DNA of 64,000 nucleotides, taken from NCBI RefSeq assembly GCF_003097135.1, contig NZ_QEQL01000002.1, positions 1 through 64,000 on the forward strand, given 5' to 3'. Position numbers and translations under genes: made by a program. A model generated the notes under the pieces. That model was not told the origin of the DNA. It did not search any database and saw only the letters and a program-made list of their open reading frames with translations. The number at the start of each line of letters is the position of its first letter. The stretch's first letter is position 1. Shown in pieces: positions 16,785-26,320 of this stretch. The DNA is from Pseudomonas sp. URIL14HWK12:I12 (GTDB lineage Bacteria; Pseudomonadota; Gammaproteobacteria; Pseudomonadales; Pseudomonadaceae).

Positions 16785-18842
16785 ATGAATGCGTTTTTGG
16801 CACCGGGGATCGGGCTGCTTGGCCGATTCCGTTTTGCTCGTAAATTCCAGCTGTTGTTCCTGCTCTTCATGATGCCATTGGCGGCCAGCCTCTGGATGGT
16901 CGCCAGCGACTACAAGCAGCGCCTGGGCGCCATCGGCAAGGAGAGAACCGGCGTGTTACAGCTGTTGGCGCTTGAGCAGGTAGACGACCTGCTGGTGATG
17001 CAGCGCGACCGCGCCGCGCGCTGGAAGGCCGTCGACATCCTCCGCGAACCTACGCCGGCTGCGCGTGAAGCCATGGCAGCCCTACAGGGTGGCACTGCGC
17101 CGCTGGCTCAGGCGATCAAGCAATTGGGTGAGGCCCTCGAGGCATCGGGCGCCAGCACTGGTGCTTTAAAACGTTACCAAGCGCTACAGCAAGCCACCCA
17201 AGGCCTGGACGTGGAGGGTATTCGCACCTCAGGCTGGTGGCCGGACGGCTATGAAAAATTCACTTCCGCCATCGGCACCGTGCAATTGCTGCGCGAGCAA
17301 CTGGCCATGGACAGCGGCCTGATTCTCGACCCCTGGATGGAAACTTACCTGCTCATGCAGATCAGCACCACCCAGGCACCGGGCGCCGTCGAGCGGGTGG
17401 GCCGCCTGGCCAGTGTGGGTGAGGCCTCGGTGGTCGCCGGCCAGTTCAGCTTGCAAAGCCGGCTTCAGATGCGCGACCTGCGTAGCCGTATCGGCGATGC
17501 GCGGGAGCAGTTGGTCAAAAGCGGTGACATGCTCAAGGCCCGATTGCCCGACGGGCTGGAAGCCTGGACCGCCCAATATCAGAGCAGCATCGAGCGCCTT
17601 GACCAGGAACTCAAGCGCCTGGACGACGGGCTGTTTGGCGGCTCGGTGACGATGGCTGCCGCTGACTTCGAGAAAAACATCGATGGCTTGCTGGCCGAGC
17701 TCTCCGCTCTGCGCAAGCAGTCGCTGCTCTCGCTCGACAATCGCCTGGCCTTCTACCATGGCCAGGCAGTCATGCAGTTTCTGCCGGTGGCAGGCAGCTT
17801 CGCCGTGCTCTTGCTGGCTGCGCTGTACCTGTTCGTATGCCTGCAGGCATCGATTCGCAACAGTGCTCGGGGCATCACTACGCTGGCCGAGTCGCTGCGC
17901 GACGGCAACCTCTGCGTGCAGGTACAGGTCACTGGCAAGGACGAGCTGGCAGTGATCAGCACAGCCCTCAACAGTGCCGTGGTGCAACTGCGCGGCAGCT
18001 TGGGCGGGGTCGATCGCGAAACGGTTGCCTTGGGTGGAACGGTGCAGGCGCTCAACAGCCAGGCCGGCGCGACGTTGATCGAGGTTGAACAGCAGCAACA
18101 GCAGATCAGCCAGATCGCCACCGCGGCCACCCAGTTGGCCGCCACCTCCCAGGGCGTGGCGCAAAGTTGCGAGCTTGCCTCCAGCACCGCGCAGCAGACT
18201 CGCCAGATCGCGATGGCCAGCAGCCGCGACAGCCAGCGCACCACCGACAGCATCCAGCAGCTCAACCAGCGCCTGGCCGACACCGCACAGGCGTTGAGCC
18301 GGGTGAGCGAGCAGGGCCAGCAGATCCAGTCAGTGGTGGATGTGATCGGCGGCATCGCCGGGCAAACCAACTTGCTGGCGCTCAATGCCGCCATCGAGGC
18401 GGCGCGTGCCGGCGAGCAGGGCCGGGGGTTTGCGGTGGTGGCCGATGAGGTGCGTAGCCTGTCGCAACGTACCCAGGCGTCCACTGCGCAGATCGCCAGT
18501 ACCGTCGACAGCCTTCGCGGTACTGTGCGCCAGGCCGTCGAGCTGATGGAGGTGGCCTGCGCCCAGGCCTTGCAGGACGCCCAGGCGGTCACTGGGCTTG
18601 GCGAGAGCCTGGGCAAGATTGCCGGCGCTGTGCAGGATGTGACCGATAACCTCACGCTCATCGCAACGGCGGTGGAGCAGCAGGCGGCCACGGCCGATGA
18701 AGTCAGCGGCAACATCCAGCAAATCGACCAGGCTGCCATGCGCTTGCTCGACGGTGCCAGGGCGGTCAACGGTGCGGCAGATCAATTGAGCGCCGGCAGC
18801 CGCAGCCTGAGCCAGAACACTGCACGGTTCCAGCTTGCTTGA
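16785..18842 (+). CDS. Methyl-accepting chemotaxis protein
   Basis: A 685-residue chemoreceptor. TM1 is at about 23-42, a long helical periplasmic ligand region covers about 43-325, TM2 ([20 protein letters not shown]) is near 328-348, and a HAMP domain follows. The cytoplasmic four-helix bundle carries the conserved tip [20 protein letters not shown] and [18 protein letters not shown]. The tip couples to CheA and CheW. The protein ends without a CheR/CheB-binding pentapeptide. The ligand cannot be inferred. GGAGAAG at 16771 supports ATG 16785. Confidence 0.93.
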   Translation: MNAFLAPGIGLLGRFRFARKFQLLFLLFMMPLAASLWMVASDYKQRLGAIGKERTGVLQLLALEQVDDLLVMQRDRAARWKAVDILREPTPAAREAMAALQGGTAPLAQAIKQLGEALEASGASTGALKRYQALQQATQGLDVEGIRTSGWWPDGYEKFTSAIGTVQLLREQLAMDSGLILDPWMETYLLMQISTTQAPGAVERVGRLASVGEASVVAGQFSLQSRLQMRDLRSRIGDAREQLVKSGDMLKARLPDGLEAWTAQYQSSIERLDQELKRLDDGLFGGSVTMAAADFEKNIDGLLAELSALRKQSLLSLDNRLAFYHGQAVMQFLPVAGSFAVLLLAALYLFVCLQASIRNSARGITTLAESLRDGNLCVQVQVTGKDELAVISTALNSAVVQLRGSLGGVDRETVALGGTVQALNSQAGATLIEVEQQQQQISQIATAATQLAATSQGVAQSCELASSTAQQTRQIAMASSRDSQRTTDSIQQLNQRLADTAQALSRVSEQGQQIQSVVDVIGGIAGQTNLLALNAAIEAARAGEQGRGFAVVADEVRSLSQRTQASTAQIASTVDSLRGTVRQAVELMEVACAQALQDAQAVTGLGESLGKIAGAVQDVTDNLTLIATAVEQQAATADEVSGNIQQIDQAAMRLLDGARAVNGAADQLSAGSRSLSQNTARFQLA

Positions 18843-18935
18843 GAAACATCTTGTAACTGCAATCTGGCCTTAGATGATCCAAAGTGGCACAGTGATGCAC
18901 CTGAACCGTGCATCACTTCCCTCCAGGTATCTTCT

Positions 18936-20153
18936 ATGGCTATCAGCAATGCCGCCAACCCTGCGGCGCCCTCCGCCGCGCCCAACCCCCAGACGCTGGT
19001 GATGAGCATCGTGCTCTCCTGCGGGCTGGCGCACCTGATCAACGACCTGATCCAGTCCGTGCTGCCGTCGATCTATCCGCTGCTCAAAGCCAACTACGGT
19101 CTGACGTTTACCCAGGTAGGGATGATCACCCTGACCTTCCAGGTCACCGCCTCGCTGCTGCAGCCCTGGATCGGCTTCTACACCGACCGCCATCCCAAGC
19201 CGTTTCTGCTTCCGGCGGGTATGGTCTGCACCTTGCTCGGCATCATCATGCTGGCCTTCGTCACCAGCTTCCCGACCATCTTGCTGGCCTCGGCACTGAT
19301 CGGGATCGGTTCGTCGACCTTCCACCCCGAAACCTCCCGGGTGGCGCGGCTGGCCTCCGGCGGGCGGTTCGGCCTGGCCCAATCCACGTTTCAGGTGGGC
19401 GGTAACGCCGGCACGGCCATCGGGCCTCTGCTGGCGGCGGCGATCATCATTCCGTTCGGGCAAACCCATGTCGCCTGGTTCGGGCTGTTCGCGGTATTCG
19501 CCATTGGTGTGCAGTACGGCCTGAGCCGTTGGTACCGGAACCACCTCAACAATGCCAAGGGCAAAAAGCGCGCCGAGGCCAGCCACGGGCTCAGCCGTGG
19601 CCGCGTAACCTGGGCGCTGGTGGTGCTGGCGTTGCTGGTGTTCTCCAAATACATCTACATGTCGAGCATCACCAGCTATTACACCTTCTACCTCATCGAC
19701 AAATTCGACCTGTCGGTTGCCAGCTCGCAACTGCACCTGTTCCTGTTTCTCGGCGCTGTGGCTGCCGGCACGTTCTTCGGCGGCCCGATCGGCGATCGCA
19801 TCGGCCGCAAGGCGGTGATCTGGTTCTCGATCCTGGGCGCGGCGCCGTTCACCCTGGCACTGCCCTATGTGGACCTGTTCTGGACCAGCGTGCTCAGCGT
19901 GATCATCGGCTTCGTGCTGGCGTCGGCCTTCTCGGCGATCGTGGTGTATGCCCAGGAGTTGGTGCCGGGCAATGTCGGCATGATCGCCGGCGTGTTTTTC
20001 GGCCTGATGTTCGGCTTCAGCGGCATCGCGGCCGCGGCGCTTGGCTCAGTGGCCGATGCCCGGGGCATCGAGTTCGTGTATCAGGTGTGCTCGTTCATGC
20101 CGTTGCTGGGGATCCTCACGGTTCTGCTGCCCTCGACCGGCAAGAAGGCTTAA
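18936..20153 (+). CDS. fsr: MFS efflux transporter, fosmidomycin resistance (Fsr) type
   Basis: A 405-residue, 12-helix major facilitator. The Fsr-like features are LAHLINDLIQSVLPSIYPLL in helix 1 and IGIGSSTFHPETSRVARLAS in helix 4, plus GDRIGRKAVIWFS in the second half. E. coli Fsr is a proton-driven drug exporter; the natural substrate here is unknown. It follows the chemoreceptor by 93 nt, is probably a separate unit, and converges with the LysR gene. Confidence 0.87.
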   Translation: MAISNAANPAAPSAAPNPQTLVMSIVLSCGLAHLINDLIQSVLPSIYPLLKANYGLTFTQVGMITLTFQVTASLLQPWIGFYTDRHPKPFLLPAGMVCTLLGIIMLAFVTSFPTILLASALIGIGSSTFHPETSRVARLASGGRFGLAQSTFQVGGNAGTAIGPLLAAAIIIPFGQTHVAWFGLFAVFAIGVQYGLSRWYRNHLNNAKGKKRAEASHGLSRGRVTWALVVLALLVFSKYIYMSSITSYYTFYLIDKFDLSVASSQLHLFLFLGAVAAGTFFGGPIGDRIGRKAVIWFSILGAAPFTLALPYVDLFWTSVLSVIIGFVLASAFSAIVVYAQELVPGNVGMIAGVFFGLMFGFSGIAAAALGSVADARGIEFVYQVCSFMPLLGILTVLLPSTGKKA

Positions 20154-20189
20154 GCGGCGCGGGCGAGGCTGCTTTCAACGTTCAGGCGT

Positions 20190-21062
20190 TCAGATCTGGC
20201 CTAGCAGCCACCCTTTGAACGCCCTCAACGACGGCAGCCCTTCGTTGCGCGGTGGGTAGGCCAGGTAATAGCTTCGCCGGCTGGCGAACGTCTCGCCACT
20301 CCAGGCCAGCTCCCCTTTGGCCAGCTCTTCTTCCACCAGCACCCGGGGCACCAAGCCGATACCGATGCCGGCCCGCACCGCCTGCACCAGGTGCGAGGTC
20401 AGCTCGAAGCTGGGCCCCAGGCGCATGGTGCGGTGGGCCAGGCCATGGTGGCTGAACCACTCCGGCCACGCCTGCGGGTTATTGGCGACATTGAGCAGCA
20501 CTTGCCCAGGCACCTCTGGCGGCGCCAGTGCCGGCGAGCCCGGTGCATGAATCACCACCAGCTCCTCGGTTTGCAGCCGATGGCACGCCAGGCCGGGCAG
20601 CTCGCCGGTTCCTACCGCGATGGCCGCGTCTATCTCGCTGGTGGCGAAGTCGATGGGCTCGATGCGCGAATGAATGTGCACCAACATCCCCGGATGCGCC
20701 CGGTAGAAGTGATGCAGCCGTGGCAACAACCACTTCGAGCCGAACGTGGGCAGGGTCGCCAGGCGTAATGTGCCGACGCCAGACTGGAAGGCCAGAGCCT
20801 GCAGAGTGGCGCTGCGAATCTGCCCCAGCGCCTCGGCCACCTCGCGCTGGTACAGCCGGCCAACGTCGGTCAGCTGCACCTGCCGGCCCTCGCGGCGAAA
20901 CAGGGTCAGCCCCAGGCTTTTTTCCAGTGCCTGAACCTGGCGGCTCACGGCGCTCTGGGTCAGCGAGAGCTCTTCCGCCGCGCGGGTATAGCTTTCATGG
21001 CGGGCAGCAGCCTCAAAGGCGAGCAGCAGAGACATCGAAGGCGTCAGGTGGCGATAATTCAT
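20190..21062 (-). CDS. LysR family regulator (GcvA-like)
   Basis: A 290-residue transcription regulator. The N-terminal winged helix-turn-helix (LLAFEAAARHESYTRAAEEL, then LSLTQSAVSRQVQALE) is typical LysR of the GcvA subgroup, followed by a periplasmic-binding-like effector domain from about residue 92. It is divergent from the YdiJ-type dehydrogenase gene with 153 nt between starts, the classic layout for a LysR regulator and its target. No T-N11-A operator is obvious enough to call. The effector is unknown. Confidence 0.9.
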   Translation of the reverse strand: MNYRHLTPSMSLLLAFEAAARHESYTRAAEELSLTQSAVSRQVQALEKSLGLTLFRREGRQVQLTDVGRLYQREVAEALGQIRSATLQALAFQSGVGTLRLATLPTFGSKWLLPRLHHFYRAHPGMLVHIHSRIEPIDFATSEIDAAIAVGTGELPGLACHRLQTEELVVIHAPGSPALAPPEVPGQVLLNVANNPQAWPEWFSHHGLAHRTMRLGPSFELTSHLVQAVRAGIGIGLVPRVLVEEELAKGELAWSGETFASRRSYYLAYPPRNEGLPSLRAFKGWLLGQI

Positions 21063-21215
21063 TCGTAAAAGTCATCGATAAGCGGTCGATTTTCCGTTTG
21101 TCCCAGGCGACTAATCGCGCGAGCATGACAACACCGAATGAGAGGCTGCCGCAGCCACCGCCTGATGGCAAGCGCAGGCCCACCGTATTTGCTTACCAGC
21201 CTGACGAGGCCCCTA

Positions 21216-24200
21216 ATGATCGCCGCCTTGCAACCGGCCGCCGCAGCGGCCAGCTACCGTGATTTTCTCGCCGCGCTCCAGAGCGCCGGCTTCAAGGGTG
21301 AAATCAGCGCCGACTACGCCAGCCGCACGGTGCTGGCCACCGATAACTCCATCTACCAGCGCCTGCCGCAGGCGGCGGTATTCCCGCGTGACGCCGATGA
21401 CGTGACGCTGATCGCCCGCTTGATGGGCGAGGCGGCTTTCAGCACGGTCAAGCTCACTCCACGCGGCGGTGGCACCGGCACCAACGGGCAGTCGCTGACC
21501 GACGGTATCGTGGTCGACCTGTCACGCCACATGAACCAGATCCTCGAGATCGACGTAGAAGGCCGTTGGGTGCGGGTGCAGGCGGGGGTGGTCAAAGACC
21601 AGCTCAACGCCGCGCTCAAACCCTATGGGCTGTTCTTCGCGCCGGAGCTTTCCACCTCAAACCGGGCAACCGTCGGCGGCATGATCAACACCGATGCCAG
21701 CGGCCAGGGCAGTTGCACCTACGGCAAGACCCGCGACCACGTACTGGCGCTCGACAGCGTGCTGCTGGGGGGCCAAAGGCTGCAAAGCCAGCCAATCGAT
21801 GAGGCCGAGCTCGAGCGCCAGTGCGCTCGCCAGGACCGCGTCGGCCAGGTCTACAGAGTCGCCAGGCACATCAACGACACCCAGGGCGATCTGATCGAGG
21901 CGCGGTTTCCCAAGCTCAACCGCTGCCTGACCGGCTACGACCTGGCGCATCTGCGCGACGAGCAGGGGCGCTTCAACCTCAACAGCGTGATGTGCGGCGC
22001 CGAAGGCTCGCTGGGCTTCGTGGTGGAGGCGCGGCTGAACGTGCTGCCGATCCCGAAATACTCGGTATTGGTGAACATCCGCTACGCAGGCTTCATGGAT
22101 GCGCTGCGCGACGCCCGTGCGCTGCTTGAGCACAAGCCGCTATCGATCGAAACCGTCGATTCCAAGGTGCTGTTGCTGGCCATGAAAGACATCGTCTGGC
22201 ACAGCGTGGCCGAGTACTTTCCGGCCGATGAAGCCCGCCCGACTCTGGGCATCAATCTGGTGGAGTTCAGCGGCGACGACGCCGAGCAGGTCAGCGCACG
22301 CGTTCGCGCCTTCGTCCAGCATCTGCAAAGCGACACCGGCGTCGAGCGCCTGGGCCACACCCTGGCCGAGGGGGCTGAGGCGGTGAACCGGGTATACGCC
22401 ATGCGCAAGCGCTCGGTGGGCCTGCTGGGGAATGTGGAGGGCGAAATCCGGCCGCAGCCGTTCGTCGAAGACACGGCCGTGCCGCCGGAGCAGTTGGCCG
22501 ACTACATAGCCGAATTCCGCGCCCTGCTCGACAGCCATGGCCTGGCCTATGGCATGTTCGGCCATGTCGACGCCGGTGTACTGCACGTGCGCCCGGCCCT
22601 GGACATGAAAGACCCGGCTCAGGCTGCGCTGGTGCGGCCGATCTCCGATGCGGTGGCCGAGCTGACCCAGCGCTATGGGGGCCTGCTTTGGGGTGAGCAC
22701 GGCAAGGGGGTGCGCTCCGAATACGCACCTGCGTTCTTCGGTGAGCTGTACCCGGCCCTGCAAGCGCTCAAGGGCGCCTTCGACCCGCACAACCAGCTCA
22801 ACCCCGGCAAGATCTGCACCCCGCTGGAGAGTGAGGAGGCCTTGCTCAAGGTGGATGAAGTGACGCTGCGTGGCGACCTCGACCGCACCATCGACGAGCG
22901 TGTATGGCAAAGCTACGGCACGGCTGTGCATTGCAACGGCAACGGGGCCTGCTACAACTACGACCCCAACGACGCCATGTGCCCGTCCTGGAAGGCCACG
23001 CGCCAACGCCAGCACTCGCCCAAGGGGCGTGCCTCGCTGATCCGCGAGTGGCTGCGGCTGCAGGGCCAGGCGGGGGTCGACGTGCTCGCACCGGCGCAGC
23101 GCACGCCGAGCTTCTTCAGGGGCTTGCCCGAGCGCATCCGCAACAGCCGCGCGCAGCGCCAGGGCGAGCAGGACTTTTCCCATGAGGTGTACGACGCCAT
23201 GGCTGGTTGCCTGGCCTGCAAGTCCTGCGCGGGCCAGTGCCCGATCAAAGTCAACGTGCCGGAGTTTCGCTCACGCTTTCTGGAGCTCTACCACGGCCGT
23301 TACCTGCGCCCGGCCCGCGATTACCTGATCGGCTCGCTGGAGTTCACCATTCCGTACCTGGCGCGTTTCCCGGCGCTGTACAACGGCCTGATGAATGCGG
23401 GTTGGGTGAAAAAGCTGCTGGCCAACCACGTAGGCATGGTCGACAGCCCGCTGATCAGCCGCTTCGATTTTCAGGCGCTCACCCGCCGCTGGAACGTCCG
23501 TGCCGCTACGCCCAAAGCCCTGCTGGGGATCAGCGCCGAGGCCCGTGAGCGCAGCGTGATCATCGTCCAGGACGCTTTCACCCGTTACTTCGAAACGCCG
23601 CTACTGGCTCATTTCATCGAGCTGGCCGCCCGCCTGGGTTACCAGGTGTTTCTCGCGCCATTCAGCGCCAACGGCAAGCCCCTTCACGTGCAAGGGTTCC
23701 TCGGGGCGTTCAACAAGGCCGCTGTGCGCAATGCCAGCCAGTTGCAAGCATTGAGCAGTTTTGGTGTACGCCTGGTCGGGCTGGACCCGGCCATGACGCT
23801 GGTTTACCGTCAGGAGTATCAGAAGGTGCCGGGTATCGGCCTGGCGCCGAAAGTGGAGCTGCCTCAGGAGTGGCTGCTCGATGCGCTGCCTGAACGCGCG
23901 CCTGCGGCACAGGCGGGCCGATTCCGCCTGTTGGCGCACTGCACCGAGAAAACCAATGCCCCGGCCAGCAGCAAGCAATGGGAAACGCTGTTCGCTCGCG
24001 CCGGCCTGAAGCTCAGCACGCAGGCCACCGGCTGTTGCGGAATGTCTGGCACCTATGGGCATGAGGCGCGCAACCAGGAAACCTCGCGGACGATCTTCGA
24101 CCAGTCCTGGGCGCGCCAGGTGGCCGCACCGGCCCAGGAGGAGGGTGAGGCGTTGGCCACCGGTTACTCCTGCCGCAGCCAGACCAAACGCTACACGGAC

Positions 24201-24251
24201 AAAACCCTGCGCCACCCGCTTGAGGTGCTGCTGCAGTTGCAACGCGGGTGA
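21216..24251 (+). CDS. ydiJ: YdiJ-type FAD-linked and Fe-S dehydrogenase (probable D-2-hydroxyglutarate dehydrogenase)
   Basis: A 1,011-residue fusion, close to E. coli YdiJ (1,018). An FAD-binding PCMH domain (FPRDADDVTLIARLMGE, then TPRGGGTGTNGQSLTDGIVV) and a cap domain ending with GEHGKGVRSEYAP occupy residues 1-540. A ferredoxin-like part carries two cysteine clusters, one beginning HCNGNGACYNYDPNDAMCP and a second CLACKSCAGQCP. The C-terminal CCG domain has ATGCCGMSGTYGHE. It probably oxidises a D-2-hydroxyacid and passes electrons through the clusters to a quinone. I use ATG 21216, the start that matches YdiJ; 26 further upstream residues are open but unlike the family. Confidence 0.86.
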   Translation: MIAALQPAAAAASYRDFLAALQSAGFKGEISADYASRTVLATDNSIYQRLPQAAVFPRDADDVTLIARLMGEAAFSTVKLTPRGGGTGTNGQSLTDGIVVDLSRHMNQILEIDVEGRWVRVQAGVVKDQLNAALKPYGLFFAPELSTSNRATVGGMINTDASGQGSCTYGKTRDHVLALDSVLLGGQRLQSQPIDEAELERQCARQDRVGQVYRVARHINDTQGDLIEARFPKLNRCLTGYDLAHLRDEQGRFNLNSVMCGAEGSLGFVVEARLNVLPIPKYSVLVNIRYAGFMDALRDARALLEHKPLSIETVDSKVLLLAMKDIVWHSVAEYFPADEARPTLGINLVEFSGDDAEQVSARVRAFVQHLQSDTGVERLGHTLAEGAEAVNRVYAMRKRSVGLLGNVEGEIRPQPFVEDTAVPPEQLADYIAEFRALLDSHGLAYGMFGHVDAGVLHVRPALDMKDPAQAALVRPISDAVAELTQRYGGLLWGEHGKGVRSEYAPAFFGELYPALQALKGAFDPHNQLNPGKICTPLESEEALLKVDEVTLRGDLDRTIDERVWQSYGTAVHCNGNGACYNYDPNDAMCPSWKATRQRQHSPKGRASLIREWLRLQGQAGVDVLAPAQRTPSFFRGLPERIRNSRAQRQGEQDFSHEVYDAMAGCLACKSCAGQCPIKVNVPEFRSRFLELYHGRYLRPARDYLIGSLEFTIPYLARFPALYNGLMNAGWVKKLLANHVGMVDSPLISRFDFQALTRRWNVRAATPKALLGISAEARERSVIIVQDAFTRYFETPLLAHFIELAARLGYQVFLAPFSANGKPLHVQGFLGAFNKAAVRNASQLQALSSFGVRLVGLDPAMTLVYRQEYQKVPGIGLAPKVELPQEWLLDALPERAPAAQAGRFRLLAHCTEKTNAPASSKQWETLFARAGLKLSTQATGCCGMSGTYGHEARNQETSRTIFDQSWARQVAAPAQEEGEALATGYSCRSQTKRYTDKTLRHPLEVLLQLQRG

Positions 24252-24320
24252 TCCTTGGTGCGCGGGCGTGGTCTGAAGTGTTCAGGCCGCCCCCGCGGGC
24301 TGAACGCGCACGGAGCCCGC

Positions 24321-25367
24321 ATGACCTCTCTGACCCCTCCCGCCCACGGCCGGCTCGGTTTTGCCTGCCAGTATCGCCACCTCCAGGGCAGTGAAACGCC
24401 CAAGGCGGTGGAAGCCATCCAACGCCCCTTCAACCCGCGTACCACCACACTGCGCTGGTTGAACAGCGTCGAGCCCGCCGTGGCCGAAGCCAAGCTGCTG
24501 GAAATCATCGACCACAACCTCGCGGCCCAGCACAAGCTGCTGGCCTACGTGCAAAGCCTGCCACCGGCCCTGCACATGCTGCGCCTGAGCAGTGACCTGC
24601 TGCCGTTCTACAGCCACCCCCAATGGGCTGCCTTCTACCAGGCACCCAGCGTGCGAGCGGTGCTGGAGCCGGGTTTCGCGGCGCTGGGCGAGCTGGCGCG
24701 GGGGGCTGGCATTCGCCTGTCGTTCCATCCCGGCCAGTACTGTGTGCTCGGCTCAGACAACCCACAGGTGGTAGCCAACAGCCTGGCCGAGTTCGAATAC
24801 CATGCCGACATGATTCGCTGGATGGGCTATGGCCAGCGCTTCCAAGACCTCAAATGCAACGTGCACATCGCCGGGCGCCGCGGTGCAGAAGGGGTGCGCG
24901 AGAGCTGGGCAATGCTTTCCACCGAAGCCCGCAATTGCATCACCTTCGAAAACGACGAGAAAACCTACGGCGTCGACGCCTGCCTGGCGCTTGCCGATAT
25001 CGCCCCAGTCGTGCTGGACATCCACCACAGCTGGATTCACGAAGGCCAGCGCATAGCGCCGCGCAGCGAGCGGGTGGCGCGAATCATCGACAGCTGGCGG
25101 GGCGTGCGCCCGGTGCTGCATTACTCACAGCCGGTGGAGCGCTTGCAGGCACTGGGCTTTGACCTGGAAAACCCCTTGGAGATGGCGGCAGTGCTCGAAA
25201 AAGTCGGCAAAACCGAGCTCTACGCCCACAGCTTGGGCATGTGGAACGACGCGGTGAATCGCTATGCACTGCAATTCTTCGACCGCTTCGATGTGATGTT
25301 CGAGGCAAAGGACAAGAACGTCGCGGTGCTGGAGTTCTACAGGCGTTATCTGGCTAACCCAGTTTGA
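24321..25367 (+). CDS. uvsE: UV damage endonuclease UvsE (UVDE family)
   Basis: A 348-residue TIM-barrel endonuclease. Family features are GRLGFACQYRHLQG at the start, RLSFHPGQYCVLGSDNP in the middle, CNVHIAGRRG, ITFENDEKTYG and LDIHHSW, which supply the His, Glu and Asp metal ligands. It nicks DNA 5' to UV photoproducts and abasic sites, an alternative to nucleotide excision repair. ATG 24321 is preceded by GGAG at 24312-24315; the upstream extension from 24255 is not family-like. Its last 14 nt overlap the convergent EamA gene. Confidence 0.87.
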   Translation: MTSLTPPAHGRLGFACQYRHLQGSETPKAVEAIQRPFNPRTTTLRWLNSVEPAVAEAKLLEIIDHNLAAQHKLLAYVQSLPPALHMLRLSSDLLPFYSHPQWAAFYQAPSVRAVLEPGFAALGELARGAGIRLSFHPGQYCVLGSDNPQVVANSLAEFEYHADMIRWMGYGQRFQDLKCNVHIAGRRGAEGVRESWAMLSTEARNCITFENDEKTYGVDACLALADIAPVVLDIHHSWIHEGQRIAPRSERVARIIDSWRGVRPVLHYSQPVERLQALGFDLENPLEMAAVLEKVGKTELYAHSLGMWNDAVNRYALQFFDRFDVMFEAKDKNVAVLEFYRRYLANPV

Positions 25368-26187
25368 TCAGGCCGATACCCAGCGCGACCATTAGGGCCG
25401 CCAGGATCCGCCGCGTGCCGAAGGGTTCTTTGAACAGCCAGCGGGCGATCAGCGCTGCCAGGATCACGCTGCATTCGCGCAGGGCCGCCGCTTGCGCAAC
25501 GCTGCCGATGGCCATCGCCACCAGCACGAGGGTATAGGCCCCGGTGTAGGTCACGCCGCCGAATACCGACAGCCGCCACTGGCTGCGCCAGTGCGCAGCG
25601 ATACGGCGTGGGCCACGCTGGGCCAAGGCCCAGGCGGGCGTCAGCAGGCTCAACGCCAGGGTGAAATAAACCATATAACCCACCGCATCGCTCTGGCGTA
25701 CGCCAGATGCGTCGATGACCGTGTACAGCCCCACGCAACACCCCGCACCCAATGCCGCCAGGGTCGCGGGCCAATGCCCCCGGCCTTGCATCAGGCTGAG
25801 AATACCGGTGCTGATCAGTACTACGCCCACGAGCGCCAGCGAGCTGAGCTTCTCGCCCAGAAAGAGGCAGGCCAGTAGCGCCACCAGCAGCGGCGGCAGG
25901 CCCCGCACCAGCGGATACACCTGGCCGAAGTCGCCCATTCGGTAGGCGCGCAGCAGGCCTGCGCGGTAGGCCAGGTTAGCCACCACTGAGCAGGCGATCA
26001 GCCCCCATACGGTTAGCGGCGGCGGGGTGAACCAGGGCAGGGCTAGCAGTGCAAGGATGAACGCGACGATGTCCACCGACGCCATGGTCAGCAGCCGGTC
26101 GGGGCTGGCCTTGACCACGGCGTTCCAGCTGGCGTGCATCAGGGCCGAAATCAGCACCAGGGTGGTGGCAAGGTCCGAAGGGGGCAT
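25354..26187 (-). CDS. EamA/DMT family transporter
   Basis: A 277-residue inner-membrane protein with about ten hydrophobic helices and the duplicated EamA fold (ALMHASWNAVVKASPDR in helix 1; LVRGLPPLLVALLACLFLGE; AALRECSVILAALIARWLFKE). The motif pairs at helices 4-5 and 9-10 are typical of drug/metabolite exporters. The substrate is unknown. I start at ATG 26187; 28 upstream in-frame residues have no ribosome site and are hydrophilic. Confidence 0.85.
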   Translation of the reverse strand: MPPSDLATTLVLISALMHASWNAVVKASPDRLLTMASVDIVAFILALLALPWFTPPPLTVWGLIACSVVANLAYRAGLLRAYRMGDFGQVYPLVRGLPPLLVALLACLFLGEKLSSLALVGVVLISTGILSLMQGRGHWPATLAALGAGCCVGLYTVIDASGVRQSDAVGYMVYFTLALSLLTPAWALAQRGPRRIAAHWRSQWRLSVFGGVTYTGAYTLVLVAMAIGSVAQAAALRECSVILAALIARWLFKEPFGTRRILAALMVALGIGLIKLG

Positions 26188-26320
26188 GAGGCAGTGTCCG
26201 TGAACGAGAAGGCTGGCAGCATGCACCGGCCTGCGTGCCGCGAGCCAATCGCTTTGCCTGCCAGGCCCCATCAGTGCCGCTGATGCCTTATGATGGCCGC
26301 TTTGCGCGGGAGACCTTGCG

